Source of the DNA: Streptomyces monomycini
GTDB taxonomy: Bacteria; Actinomycetota; Actinomycetes; Streptomycetales; Streptomycetaceae
Length of the DNA: 64,000 bases
Direction of reading: 5' to 3'
Assembly: GCF_022271435.1 (NCBI RefSeq)
Contig: NZ_JAFIQY010000015.1
Span: forward strand, 52,508-116,507
A model generated the notes under the pieces. The model was not told the DNA's origin. It ran no database searches and saw only the letters and a program-made list of their open reading frames with translations. This document shows, piece after piece, positions 8,774 to 16,563 of the stretch (position 1 is the first letter of the stretch; each line of letters starts with the position of its first letter). The translations under genes were made by a program, and so were the position numbers.

Positions 8774-9301
8774 TCAGGCGGGGGCGGACCGACCGGTCCC
8801 GTAGCGGCGCAGCGCCTCGACGGCCCGCCCGGCGATCTCCTGCGGAGTGCCGGACACGTCCACGGCGACGCCCGCCTCGTCCGCGCCGAGCGGCTCCAGG
8901 GTGGCGAACTGGGAGTCCAGCAGCGCGGTGGGCATGAAGTGGCCCTTGCGCTCGGCCATCCGGGACTCGATCAGCGAACGGTCGCCGGTCAGGTGCAGGA
9001 AGACGACGCCGGGCGCGGCGGCCCGCAGCCGGTCGCGGTAGGCGCGCTTGAGGGCCGAGCTGCTGACGACACCGCCCTGACCTGCGCGGCCGTGGGCCCA
9101 GGCGCCGATGGCGTCGAGCCAGGGCCACCGGTCGGCGTCCTGGAGCGGGGTACCGGCGGACATCTTGGCGATGTTGGCCGGGGGATGGAAGTCGTCGCCC
9201 TCGGCGTAGGGGACATCAAGGTCGGCGGCCACCAGCGGCCCGATCGTCGTCTTGCCGGTGCCGGCCACGCCCATCACGACGATGACGTGGGGGGTGCTCA
9301 T
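8774..9301 (-). CDS. gntK: gluconokinase (GntK)
   Basis: 175 residues, the normal size for the small P-loop gluconokinases. The Walker A motif is GVAGTGKTT (residues ~11-19), followed by the family sequence EGDDFHPPANIAKMSAGTPL near residues 35-54, which contains the substrate-binding DDFH. It phosphorylates D-gluconate to 6-phosphogluconate for the pentose phosphate pathway. The ATG at 9301 gives the standard N-terminus (MSTPHVIVVMGVAGTGK). It is followed by the permease gene on the same strand and faces the divergent FadR-type regulator, a classical gluconate operon arrangement in actinomycetes. Confidence 0.93.
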   Translation of the reverse strand: MSTPHVIVVMGVAGTGKTTIGPLVAADLDVPYAEGDDFHPPANIAKMSAGTPLQDADRWPWLDAIGAWAHGRAGQGGVVSSSALKRAYRDRLRAAAPGVVFLHLTGDRSLIESRMAERKGHFMPTALLDSQFATLEPLGADEAGVAVDVSGTPQEIAGRAVEALRRYGTGRSAPA

Positions 9302-9359
9302 CCCGTGTACCTCGCTGTCCTCTTTGACCTCGGTTTGTCGTCCTACTGAAACCCATGGG

Positions 9360-9370
9360 ATACGACGTAT
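9360..9370. promoter_or_regulatory. candidate GntR operator in the gntK/gntR intergenic region
   Basis: ATACGACGTAT is a perfect odd-length palindrome (ATACG-A-CGTAT) in the 135-bp region between gntK and the divergent FadR-type regulator. It is the best inverted repeat in this otherwise AT-rich gap and sits about 60-70 bp from both starts. FadR-subfamily regulators usually bind short palindromes of this size. Assignment to this regulator is inferred from position. Confidence 0.55.
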
Positions 9371-9436
9371 TCAAGCCTCTGTGACGTAAAAGTCATACTT
9401 AAAAATGCGCCTCCCCCAGGAACGTAGGCTGACCCC

Positions 9437-10144
9437 ATGGAGAACGAGGGGGCGGGGCAGGGGCTGCACGCGCGGGTACTGGAGTCCCTGGGCCCCGCCA
9501 TCACCGCGGGCGAGTACCCGCCGGGCACGATCTTGCGCACCGACGAGCTGGAGCAGCGCTTCGACGTGTCCCGCACGGTCATCCGCGAGGCGATACGGGT
9601 CCTGGAATCCATGCACCTGGTCGCCTCGCGCCGCCGGGTCGGCGTGACCGTGCGCCCCGCCGAGGAGTGGAACGTCTACGACCCCCGCGTCATCGGCTGG
9701 CGGCTGGCCGGCCCGGACCGCCCCCGGCAGCTCCGTTCCCTGACCGTGCTGCGCTCCGCCGTCGAACCGGCCGCCGCGGGCCTGGCCGCCCGGCACGCCA
9801 CCCCCACGCAGTGCGCCGAGCTGACCGAGCACGCCATGGGCATGGTCGCCACCTCGCGCGGCCAGCAGCTCGACGCGTACCTGGTGCACGACACGGCCTT
9901 CCACCGCATCGTGCTGACCGCCTCCGGCAACGAGATGTTCGCCCGGCTCGGCGACGTGGTGGCCGCCGTTCTCACCGGCCGCACCCACCACCACGTCATG
10001 TTCACCGACCCCGACCCGGCCGCCGTGACCCTGCACGTCCAGGTCGCCGAGGCGGTACGGATCGGCGACGCGGAACGCGCCGAGGCACTGACCCGCGAGA
10101 TCACCGTGGGCGCGATGGCGGAACTGGATGTCCTGGCGCCGTAG
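9437..10144 (+). CDS. gntR: FadR-subfamily GntR regulator, probable gluconate repressor
   Basis: 235 residues: an N-terminal winged helix (YPPGTILRTDELEQRFDVSR followed by TVIREAIRVLESM, residues ~24-55) and a C-terminal all-helical FCD ligand domain with metal-binding His residues (AYLVHDTAFHRIVL and HVQVAEAVRIGD). It is divergent from gntK-gntP, so it most likely represses them and is relieved by gluconate or 6-phosphogluconate. The ATG at 9437 is preceded at six bases by TAGGCT (9425-9430), suggesting a leaderless transcript. It ends 29 bp before the convergent decarboxylase gene. Confidence 0.87.
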   Translation: MENEGAGQGLHARVLESLGPAITAGEYPPGTILRTDELEQRFDVSRTVIREAIRVLESMHLVASRRRVGVTVRPAEEWNVYDPRVIGWRLAGPDRPRQLRSLTVLRSAVEPAAAGLAARHATPTQCAELTEHAMGMVATSRGQQLDAYLVHDTAFHRIVLTASGNEMFARLGDVVAAVLTGRTHHHVMFTDPDPAAVTLHVQVAEAVRIGDAERAEALTREITVGAMAELDVLAP

Positions 10145-10173
10145 GCGCGCCCCAGCCGGGGCGGCACCGCCCC

Positions 10174-11901
10174 TCAGTCTCCGTAGGCGTTCTGCTCGGC
10201 GAACCGCTGCGCCAGGGCCGTCAGCAGCTGCGGCGCGTCCTCGCGCGGCAGGACCGCCTCGATCAGCACCAGTTCGTCCGGCGTACGAGCGGCCAGCGCG
10301 AGCGCGTCCGCCAGCTCGGCCGGGGTCTCGACCCGCACCGCGACCGTGCCGGGGCCCGCGCCGAAGGCGGCGGGCAGGGCGGTGTAGTCCCAGGCGGCGA
10401 TGTCGTTGTACGGGGCGGTGGCGCCGTGGATGGCACGCTCGACCGTGTAGCCGTCGTTGTTGACGACGATGACCACCGGGGCCGCGCCGTACCGCGTCAT
10501 GGTGCCCAGCTCCTGCGCGGTGAGCTGGAGGGAACCGTCCCCGATCACCAGCACCGAGCGCCGGTCCGGCGCGGCCAGCTCGGTACCGAGGGTGGCCGGC
10601 AGGGTGTATCCGATCGATCCCCACAACGGCTGACCGACGAACCGCCCGTCCGCGGGCAGCGGCACCTCCTGAGCACCGTAGAACGCGGTGCCCTGCTCAG
10701 CGACGAGCACACTCCCCGCCGGCAGGAACTCCCCCACCGCACCCCAGAGCTGACGCTGCGTCAGCCCAGCACGGAGCCCCTCTCCCGTCTCTTCCTCCTC
10801 CACCTCCGGGTACGCGAAGAGCTCTCCATACCCCTCGGGCGCCGGCAGCCCCGAGTCCCGCAGCAGTCCGGCCAGTCCACCGACGGCCTCCGCCATGTCC
10901 ACCCCCTCGAACACCCCACGGCCCGCCGCGGCGCGCCCGGGACGCAGCTCGATGGTCCGCTCCGGGGTGAAGTGATGGCTGAAGCCGCCGGTCACACTGT
11001 CCGAGACCGGTGCGCCGACCAGGATCAGACAGTCCGCGTCCTCGACGGCCGCCCGGACCCGCTTGTCGCTGATCTCCCCGGTGTAGGCGCCGACGAACCC
11101 GGGCGCGGTCTCGTCCAGCACCCCCTTCCCGCTGGAGAACACGGCGGACCGGACCGGGGCGGCGGCGAGCAGGTCACCGAGCGGCCCGCGCAGCCCGAAC
11201 CGCTCGGCCTCGTGCCCGGCCAGCACGGTGACACTGCGCGCCCCGTCCAGCATCCGCGCGCAGCCCGCGAGGAAGTCCCGCACCAGCCCCGGATCAGCCG
11301 GCGCGTCCGGCACGATCAACGGCCCGGAAGACGCGGGCACCTGAGCCAGTACGACATCCGTGGGCAGATTCAGATGGACCGGCTTGCGCTCGCGCCACAT
11401 GGCACGCAGCACGCGGTCGATCTCCGCCGGAGCGTTCGTCGCGGTCAGGTCGGCGCGGGCCACCGTCACCTCGGCGAACATCCGGCCGAAGCGCCCGTAC
11501 TCGCCGTCCATCAGGGTGTGGTGCACGGGGCGGCCGGCCGCGGCGACCTCGGTGGCGGGCATCCCGGTGACGGCGACGACCGGCACACTTTCGGCGTAAG
11601 CGCCGGCCACACCATTGACGGCCGACAGTTCACCGACACCGAAGGTCGTGACGAGGGCGGCGGCGCCGCGCAGCCGGGCGTAGCCGTCGGCGGCATAGGC
11701 GGCGTCGAGCTCGTTGCAGGTACCGACCCAGGTGAGGCCGGGAAAGGCGGTCACCCGGTCGAGGAAGCCGAGGTTGTAGTCACCGGGGACGCCGAAGAGG
11801 TGTTCGACGTCCAGCTCGCGCAGGCGGCGGAGCAGATAGTCGGCGACGGTGATACGCGAGGCCGCGGCCTGCGGTCCGATGTCCGAGGGGGTGTCCGACA
11901 T
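10174..11901 (-). CDS. thiamine diphosphate-dependent 2-keto acid decarboxylase (pyruvate/indolepyruvate decarboxylase type)
   Basis: 575 residues, standard for the family. The N-terminal Pyr domain begins VADYLLRRLRELDVEHLFGVPGDYN and contains the catalytic Glu in GTCNELDAAYAADGYAR (near residue 62). The C-terminal ThDP-binding motif is VIGDGSLQLTAQELG followed by VNNDGYTVE near residues 455-480. The HH pair expected of non-oxidative decarboxylases is seen as PVHHTLMDG near residue 128. It should decarboxylate a 2-oxo acid (pyruvate, indolepyruvate, phenylpyruvate or branched) to the aldehyde. The gene is divergent from a MarR regulator across a region with two inverted repeats and is probably its target. 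Confidence 0.88.
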   Translation of the reverse strand: MSDTPSDIGPQAAASRITVADYLLRRLRELDVEHLFGVPGDYNLGFLDRVTAFPGLTWVGTCNELDAAYAADGYARLRGAAALVTTFGVGELSAVNGVAGAYAESVPVVAVTGMPATEVAAAGRPVHHTLMDGEYGRFGRMFAEVTVARADLTATNAPAEIDRVLRAMWRERKPVHLNLPTDVVLAQVPASSGPLIVPDAPADPGLVRDFLAGCARMLDGARSVTVLAGHEAERFGLRGPLGDLLAAAPVRSAVFSSGKGVLDETAPGFVGAYTGEISDKRVRAAVEDADCLILVGAPVSDSVTGGFSHHFTPERTIELRPGRAAAGRGVFEGVDMAEAVGGLAGLLRDSGLPAPEGYGELFAYPEVEEEETGEGLRAGLTQRQLWGAVGEFLPAGSVLVAEQGTAFYGAQEVPLPADGRFVGQPLWGSIGYTLPATLGTELAAPDRRSVLVIGDGSLQLTAQELGTMTRYGAAPVVIVVNNDGYTVERAIHGATAPYNDIAAWDYTALPAAFGAGPGTVAVRVETPAELADALALAARTPDELVLIEAVLPREDAPQLLTALAQRFAEQNAYGD

Positions 11902-11937
11902 GGCGGTAACCGGCTTTCTTCACGCTTGAACGGTTTA

Positions 11938-12003
11938 GGTCAAGGTTGTTGACCCAAGTCGCGAGCGTACGGAACCCCGGGATAAAATGTCAACATGCTT
12001 GAC
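11938..12003. promoter_or_regulatory. two MarR-type operators between the decarboxylase and marR genes
   Basis: GGTCAA-GGTTG-TTGACC (11938-11954) and GTCAA-CATGC-TTGAC (11989-12003) share the architecture GTCAA-N5-TTGAC and are 50 bp apart. The second covers the start codon of the MarR gene and follows its -10 box TAAAAT (11983-11988). Such 16-18-bp inverted repeats are typical MarR sites. They imply autoregulation of the MarR protein and control of the divergent decarboxylase; binding is inferred. Confidence 0.75.
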
Positions 12004-12486
12004 CCTTGTCGCCCGGACGCCTTCGACCGCGATTTCACCCTGTTCTACTTCGCCTACCGCGCCTTCACCGGAGCGGCCGACACGGCCCTGACCGAACAGG
12101 GCATGGGCCGCGCCCACCACCGCATCCTGACGTTCCTCGCGTACTCCCCCGGCATGAGCGTCGGCGAACTGTGCCAGGCGCTCCAGCTGACCAAGCAGGC
12201 CATCAACGGGCCGCTGCGCAAACTCGGCGACGAGCAACTGGTGCGGATGACACCGGGCGAACGGGACCGCCGCCGCAAGGAACTCCACCTCACCGAACGC
12301 GGCGCGGACCTCGAACGCAAGCTCCACGAACGTCAGCGCGCCCTGTTCGCCGCCGCACTGGAGGAAGCCGGCCCGGAGGCGGCGGAAGGCTGGCGCCGCA
12401 TCCTGGCACCCCTGGCAGGCCGCGACTGGGAAGCCTTCACCAGGTCGGTGGAAGCCCGCCGAGCGGAGGGCAAGCCGCAGCCTTGA
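11995..12486 (+). CDS. MarR-family transcriptional regulator
   Basis: 163 residues, a compact winged-helix protein. The recognition region is MSVGELCQALQLTKQAINGP around residues 52-71, and the wing is VRMTPGERDRRRKELHLTERG near residues 83-103, with the conserved DRR. The ATG at 11995 lies seven bases after TAAAAT (11983-11988), so translation is probably leaderless and the start is well supported. The two GTCAA-N5-TTGAC repeats in the divergent promoter region suggest that it represses itself and the 2-keto acid decarboxylase. The ligand is unknown but may be an aromatic or keto acid. Confidence 0.88.
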   Translation: MLDPCRPDAFDRDFTLFYFAYRAFTGAADTALTEQGMGRAHHRILTFLAYSPGMSVGELCQALQLTKQAINGPLRKLGDEQLVRMTPGERDRRRKELHLTERGADLERKLHERQRALFAAALEEAGPEAAEGWRRILAPLAGRDWEAFTRSVEARRAEGKPQP

Positions 12487-12520
12487 CCTCTCAGAACATC
12501 AGCCTCGACCTCTCAGAACA
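12485..12520. repeat. 22-bp direct duplication between convergent genes
   Basis: GACCTCTCAGAACA occurs at 12485-12498 and again at 12507-12520 (22-bp period). The second copy contains the TCA that forms the stop codon of the leftward small gene; the first copy contains the equivalent TCA just outside it. This looks like a small local duplication at the convergent junction. Confidence 0.7.
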
Positions 12521-12722
12521 ACGGCTGCTGCCCCGGGAACGGCGGCTCCTCCGGGTCGAACAGACGCTCCGCCGGAGCCATCATGGGCGCGATGCGGCGG
12601 GAGCCGGGGCACGAGACGAGTTCCAGCACGGTGCGGCGGCCCGGCGGGTCGTGCCGGGCGAAGCGGCCGCCGACGACGGCGATCTCTCGGGTGCATACGG
12701 GGCACGGGCGACGCGGTGACAT
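12513..12722 (-). CDS. small hypothetical protein with CxxC motif
   Basis: 69 residues starting MSPRRPCPVCTREIAVV. The N-terminal CPVC and a later lone Cys (VSCPGSRR) suggest a small, possibly metal-binding, zinc-ribbon-like fragment. The C-terminus is Pro/Phe-rich. I preferred the ATG at 12722, preceded by GAGGAA, over longer in-frame starts because the upstream residues look unstructured. It is convergent with the MarR gene, 26 bp apart. I do not recognise a named family. Codon usage is GC-rich at third positions, as for a real gene. Moderate certainty that it is expressed. Confidence 0.55.
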   Translation of the reverse strand: MSPRRPCPVCTREIAVVGGRFARHDPPGRRTVLELVSCPGSRRIAPMMAPAERLFDPEEPPFPGQQPLF

Positions 12723-12979
12723 TTCCTCATTGTCCCCCGGAGCCCCGGGCACCCCTGCGCACGGCCCCGCCGAAGCGGTACCGGACCCGTCGAGACAGCA
12801 CCCGCCCCGCCCAAACGCCCAGGGGGCGCACGCCACAGCACACCTTCACACCCTCGCGCCCCCGCACCCCTTCACCCCTGCGCGCGTCCAGGTTCGGTTC
12901 TCCACGGGCCTGGGAATCTAGGAGGGGCCGGTGTCGCCGCGGGGGTGACGCCGTGACACGGACGCGGAAGGGACACGGC

Positions 12980-13858
12980 GTGCGCAAGGGACGTGCGGTG
13001 GCCGCGGGGCTGCTGGTGCTGGCCGTGACGACCGGCTGCAAGACCATCACGATCACCCCGAACGGCGGACTCTCACCGACGACGGTCCCCTCGCCGTCCA
13101 TGCCGGGACAGGCGGACGTGCTGCCCGCGCAGTCGGCGGACCAAGAGCCCCCGAGACGCGCCCGCGCCACCAAAGCCCCCCGCCGTACGGCGAAGCCGGT
13201 GCTCGCGAAGGGTTCCCGCGGCCCCCGGGTACGGGAACTTCAGGCCCGTCTGGCCCAGTTGTCACTCTTCCGCCGTAAGCCCACCGGCTTCTACGGCCGG
13301 CAGACCGCAGCCTCCGTGACGGCGTTCCAGCGTCAGCGGGGCCTACCGCGCACGGGCACCCTGGACCGCGCCACCTGGCACGCCCTGCACTCCCGCACAC
13401 GCCCGCCGACCCGCGCGGAGACCCACCCCCACACCAGGAAGACCGCCAAGAAACCCGCCGGGCGGCCGGCCAGGAAACCCGCTCCCCGCCGCGATCCCCG
13501 CTGTATGACAGGCCGCGTCCTGTGCATCAGCAAGCGGAGCAACACGCTCACCTGGATGGTGAACGGCAAGGCCCGCTCGACGATGGACGTCCGTTTCGGC
13601 GCGCAGTACACACCGACCCGGGAAGGCACGTTCCGCATCTCGTTCAAGAGCCGGAGCCACGTCTCGTCGATCTACCACACCCCCATGCCGTACGCGATGT
13701 TCTTCAGCGGCGGCCAGGCCGTCCACTACTCCGCCGACTTCGCCACCCACGGCTACCAGGGCGCCTCCCACGGCTGCGTGAACGTCCGCAACAAATCAAA
13801 AATCGCAGACCTGTTCCGTCAGGTAACCCCAGGCGACAAAGTGGTCATTTACAAATAG
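12980..13858 (+). CDS. L,D-transpeptidase lipoprotein with peptidoglycan-binding domain
   Basis: 292 residues. A short basic N-terminus and hydrophobic stretch end at VTTGC, a plausible but imperfect lipobox. Next come a Pro/Thr linker, a PG_binding_1 domain (SRGPRVRELQARLAQLSLF to GTLDRATWHAL), a second basic linker, and a YkuD catalytic domain ending HSADFATHGYQGASHGCVNV-like (here HYSADFATHGYQ, then SHGCVNVRN with the nucleophilic Cys). It cross-links or caps peptidoglycan stem peptides by 3-3 linkage outside the membrane. Start chosen at GTG 12980 because GAAGGGA precedes it and the signal peptide then has normal length; GTG 12953 is an alternative. Confidence 0.83.
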   Translation: MRKGRAVAAGLLVLAVTTGCKTITITPNGGLSPTTVPSPSMPGQADVLPAQSADQEPPRRARATKAPRRTAKPVLAKGSRGPRVRELQARLAQLSLFRRKPTGFYGRQTAASVTAFQRQRGLPRTGTLDRATWHALHSRTRPPTRAETHPHTRKTAKKPAGRPARKPAPRRDPRCMTGRVLCISKRSNTLTWMVNGKARSTMDVRFGAQYTPTREGTFRISFKSRSHVSSIYHTPMPYAMFFSGGQAVHYSADFATHGYQGASHGCVNVRNKSKIADLFRQVTPGDKVVIYK

Positions 13859-13957
13859 CCCCCCGGGAGACCCGCACCCAAAACCCCACCCCCACCCCCG
13901 CAGTAACCCCAACCATCAATTGAGCAACCCCCACAAACAGCAACCAGGTCCGCGAAA

Positions 13958-14010
13958 GCGGCGCCGGTTTAGGCGCAAAAAGGAGCGGCGCCGGTTTAGG
14001 CGCAAAAAGG
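13958..14010. repeat. 27-bp tandem direct repeat with hairpin potential
   Basis: Two perfect 26-bp copies, 13958-13983 and 13985-14010, lie in the gap after the L,D-transpeptidase gene. Each holds the inverted repeat GCGCC-GGTTTA-GGCGC followed by AAAAAGG. Because the A-run follows the hairpin on the plus strand, neither strand gives a classical hairpin-plus-U terminator. Function unknown. Confidence 0.75.
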
Positions 14011-14082
14011 GGCGCGGGCAGGGCCGGGGGAACGAGCCCCGCCCGCGCCGGATGCGGCGAACCGTTGGTACGGGGGGAACCC

Positions 14083-14100
14083 CGGCTCGCGCGCGAGCCG
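14083..14100 (-). terminator. probable terminator hairpin of the sigma/anti-sigma operon
   Basis: CGGCTCGCGCGCGAGCCG is a perfect 18-bp palindrome, 48 bp past the stop of the leftward anti-sigma-like gene. There is no U-run, as is common for Streptomyces terminators. It could also serve the rightward transcript from the L,D-transpeptidase gene. Confidence 0.5.
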
Positions 14101-14147
14101 ATGACCAGTCGGCTTCACTACGTACTGCGCCGGGGGGCCGGAAAGTG

Positions 14148-15275
14148 TCACACCCGGGCGACGGGTGGTGCTCCGGGGATGCGCAGCGCGTCGGGGGCGG
14201 CGGGGGTGGTGGTGACGGTGCCGGCGGGGTCGGGGCCGGCCGGAGCCGCCCCCGGGGCGCCGGCGGACGGCGCATACCGGTGGTCGTGGTCGTCGTCCTC
14301 GTCGTCGCCCTTGCCGCCGTGGCCCTTCCCGCGCCCGTTGTGGCCGCCTTGGCCATGGCTGCCGCGGCTGTCGCCGTCGTAGCGGCCGTCGCCGTTGTGG
14401 CCGCCCTGGGCGTGGGAGAGGTACTGGCGGCAGAAGGCGTGCACCTTGTCCGGGCCGCCTGCCGCGCGTTCGAGGCGGCGCAGGGTGTCCTGGCCGAGGA
14501 GGGAGCGCCTGCCGGATTCGTACGTACGGCAGAACGCGACGCCGAGCCGGTTCTTCTCCTTGGTGTCCGGTCGGTCCTGGGGGTCGTCGGGCCGTTGGTC
14601 GCCGTCGCCGTTCCCGCTGCCGCCGGTCGCGTCCCGGCCGGGGGTGCTCCGGCCGGGGGCGGGAGACCGGCTGCCGCCGGTGCGGTCGTCCTTGCCGTCG
14701 TCGGTGACCAGGGGTTCGGGCCGGTCCGTGCCGGGGCCGGCCGGGTCCGGCATCCGGGTGGTGCCTTCGGTGGTCGTGCCGGTGTCGTCGGTGGCGGGCG
14801 GGCCGGGGGACTCGGCGGCCGAGACGCTGGTGGCGGGGGCCGGGCCGGTGCCGCTGTGGAAGGGGGTCGGCAGGACGCCCGCGCCGGCGGCCACGGCGAC
14901 GCCGCCGAGCGCGCAGCCTGCCAGGGCCACCATGAAGCCGCGGCGCAGGGGGCGCCCGAAGCGGCGGCGGGTGGCCGCACCGGCACCGCCGGGAGCACGT
15001 ACGGCTTCCACCGCGGCCCCGGCAGCCGTGACGTCGGCCGACGCCGCAGTCTGGGCCCGCGCCTCCCGGAAAGCAGCGACAGCGGCTTCCTCACCGGGCA
15101 GCGACGCGCCCTGGCCCGCGTCACGGCCCGTCGTCCCACGTCCCGCCGCCGCGGCGGCGTTCAGCAGGGCGGTGAGTTCCGCGGCGCCGGTGCCGGCCGG
15201 GGAACCGGCGGGTTCGCCGCGCAGCAGTCGCTCCGCGGCCTCCTCGTCGAGCCAGTCGTACCGGTCGTCGGCCAT
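14148..15275 (-). CDS. probable membrane anti-sigma / sigma-associated protein with His/Asp/Gly-rich extracytoplasmic tail
   Basis: 375 residues. The N-terminal ~110 residues are cytoplasmic (DWLDEEAAERLLRGE at the start). One membrane segment follows (FMVALAGCALGGVAVAAGAGV, residues ~113-133), then a Ser/Thr/Pro/Gly-rich outer region. Near residues 240-285 is a small helical domain with two Cys (VAFCRTYESG and VHAFCRQYLS), and the tail is rich in GHNGRG/GKGDDEDDDHDH. The ATG overlaps the stop of the ECF sigma gene (TGATG at 15273-15277), so the pair is translationally coupled. No zinc-binding HxxxCxxC anti-sigma motif is visible. Anti-sigma function is inferred from coupling and topology. 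Confidence 0.7.
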   Translation of the reverse strand: MADDRYDWLDEEAAERLLRGEPAGSPAGTGAAELTALLNAAAAAGRGTTGRDAGQGASLPGEEAAVAAFREARAQTAASADVTAAGAAVEAVRAPGGAGAATRRRFGRPLRRGFMVALAGCALGGVAVAAGAGVLPTPFHSGTGPAPATSVSAAESPGPPATDDTGTTTEGTTRMPDPAGPGTDRPEPLVTDDGKDDRTGGSRSPAPGRSTPGRDATGGSGNGDGDQRPDDPQDRPDTKEKNRLGVAFCRTYESGRRSLLGQDTLRRLERAAGGPDKVHAFCRQYLSHAQGGHNGDGRYDGDSRGSHGQGGHNGRGKGHGGKGDDEDDDHDHRYAPSAGAPGAAPAGPDPAGTVTTTPAAPDALRIPGAPPVARV

Positions 15276-15979
15276 CACATGTCCTTCTGCGTTCGTGCGG
15301 CCGTTTCCGTCACACCCGGTACGTACGATTCCGCCGCGCTCGCACCCCGTTTGCCGCCCTGTGCGGGCACTCCTCCTCCGGGTCCGCCGCCGGGCCCGGC
15401 CCCGCCGTCCTCGGGTCCGGCGCCGAGCAGGTCGGCCAGGCGGCGCAGGCCCCGGTGGGCGGCGGTCCGTACGGCGCCGGGCCGTTTGCCCAGCACTCCG
15501 GCCGCGCTCTTGGCGTCCAGGCCGACCACCACGCGCAGCACGACGGCTTCGGCCTGGTCCTGCGGGAGCCGGGAGATGAGGCGGAAGGTGTGGTGGGTGC
15601 CGAGGGCTTCCATGGCCTCGTCGGCGGTGTCCGAGGTGCCTGCTTTGTCGGCCAGTTCGGTCTCGTCGCCGCCGATCGCGGGGCGGCGGCCGCGCATCCG
15701 TATGTGGTCCAGGGCCCGGTTGCGGGCTATCCGCGCGGCCCAGCCCCGGAACCGGTCGGCGTCGCCGCTGAAGCGGGACAGGTCGCGGGTGATCTGGAGC
15801 CATGCCTCGGAGGCCACGTCCTCGGCATCCGCTTCACCCACCAAGGTCCGTACATATCCGACAAGCCGGGGATGCACGGCGCGGTAGACGGTACGGAAAG
15901 CCGCCTCGTCGCCGCCCTGCGCCGCCTGTACGGCGACTGTCAGCCGACCGTCGTCCGGCTGAATGTCGTCCCCTCGCAC
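15275..15979 (-). CDS. ECF RNA polymerase sigma factor
   Basis: 234 residues. Region 2 reads FRTVYRAVHPRLVGYVRTL followed by DAEDVASEAWLQI and RFRGWAARIARNRALDHIR (residues ~30-95); region 4 is RLPQDQAEAVVLRVVVGL and KSAAGVLGKRPGAVRTAAHR near residues 135-175. It directs RNA polymerase to an alternative promoter set, probably in a cell-envelope response. I chose the GTG at 15979, preceded by AGGATGG, because residues upstream of it are low-complexity and unlike sigma factors; GTG 15997 is possible. The stop overlaps the next gene, encoding the membrane partner that probably holds it inactive. Confidence 0.85.
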   Translation of the reverse strand: MRGDDIQPDDGRLTVAVQAAQGGDEAAFRTVYRAVHPRLVGYVRTLVGEADAEDVASEAWLQITRDLSRFSGDADRFRGWAARIARNRALDHIRMRGRRPAIGGDETELADKAGTSDTADEAMEALGTHHTFRLISRLPQDQAEAVVLRVVVGLDAKSAAGVLGKRPGAVRTAAHRGLRRLADLLGAGPEDGGAGPGGGPGGGVPAQGGKRGASAAESYVPGVTETAARTQKDM

Positions 15980-16480
15980 GGGTCCATCCTGTCGCACGCG
16001 GAAAGTCCGCCGCCCGGTCCTCGCTGATTCGCCTGTCCCCGGACACCCCGAGTACCCCTGGTAACCCGTATGTCCCCGCTGACGGTAACCCGGCCGCCCG
16101 CGCCCCGGGCACCCGGGCCGCCTGCTGACCTGCCGCTCCGCTCCGACGGAGGGCGCGCACAGCCATCGCGCCGAGCCGGCGGACGGTGCGCACGGCCACC
16201 GCACCGGGCCACCGCACCGGGCCGGCACGCCGGGCCGGCGCGGACCCGCACGCTACGGCCACGGCACCACCCACGTCCAGAGCACCCGCGCACCGGAAGG
16301 CTCCCGGCGCGCGGCACCTGCCGCGCCCCGGCCCACACCCCGTGTGACGCTTTCGCGGCGGATGGCGCTGTAAAGGTCAGGGGCTCGTCACCGGGCCTCC
16401 CTGGAACGACGGCCGGGGCCTCTCCTGTGGGGGGTGGTGGCCCCGGTCGTCCCCCTCTCGCCGCGTCCGGCCCTGGCCGC
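15980..16480. other. intergenic region between sigma gene and hexosaminidase remnant
   Basis: About 500 bp with no supported gene. It presumably holds the leftward sigma promoter near 16000-16060. It also contains two tandem copies of CCACCGCACCGGG (about 16194-16220) and very GC-rich low-complexity sequence. I found no convincing -35/-10 pair, hairpin with U-run or small coding gene. Confidence 0.5.
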
Positions 16481-16563
16481 TCAGCCCTGGTTGGTCAGTT
16501 TTCCGAAGTCCGCCCAGGAAAGGGCCGGATCGCGGCGGTCCCAGACCTTCTGCGTCAGCGCGT
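16481..16563 (-). pseudogene. decayed duplicate of the 3' end of the GH20 gene
   Basis: The leftward frame ending at TCA 16481-16483 encodes ALTQKVWDRRDPALSWADF, closely matching the extreme C-terminus of the neighbouring GH20 enzyme (ALAQKVWDRRDPALSWAEF). DNA at 16481-16560 aligns with 16800-16880 (offset 319 bp), including a ~35-bp block with one or no mismatch and a similar pyrimidine-rich segment beyond each stop. Upstream of the block only scattered similarity remains (about 16564-16690) and the frame is disrupted. It is a remnant of a partial or tandem duplication of the hexosaminidase gene. Confidence 0.8.

Noticed and set aside
12931..12948. A five-codon open frame (GTG TCG CCG CGG GGG TGA) behind a strong GGAGGGG site upstream of the L,D-transpeptidase gene
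   Set aside because: Could be a leader peptide, but it is too short to support from sequence alone and is not in frame with the gene.
13958..14010. 27-bp repeats as tandem transcription terminators
   Set aside because: The A-run lies 3' of the hairpin on the plus strand, so on the minus strand the U-run precedes the hairpin; neither orientation fits.
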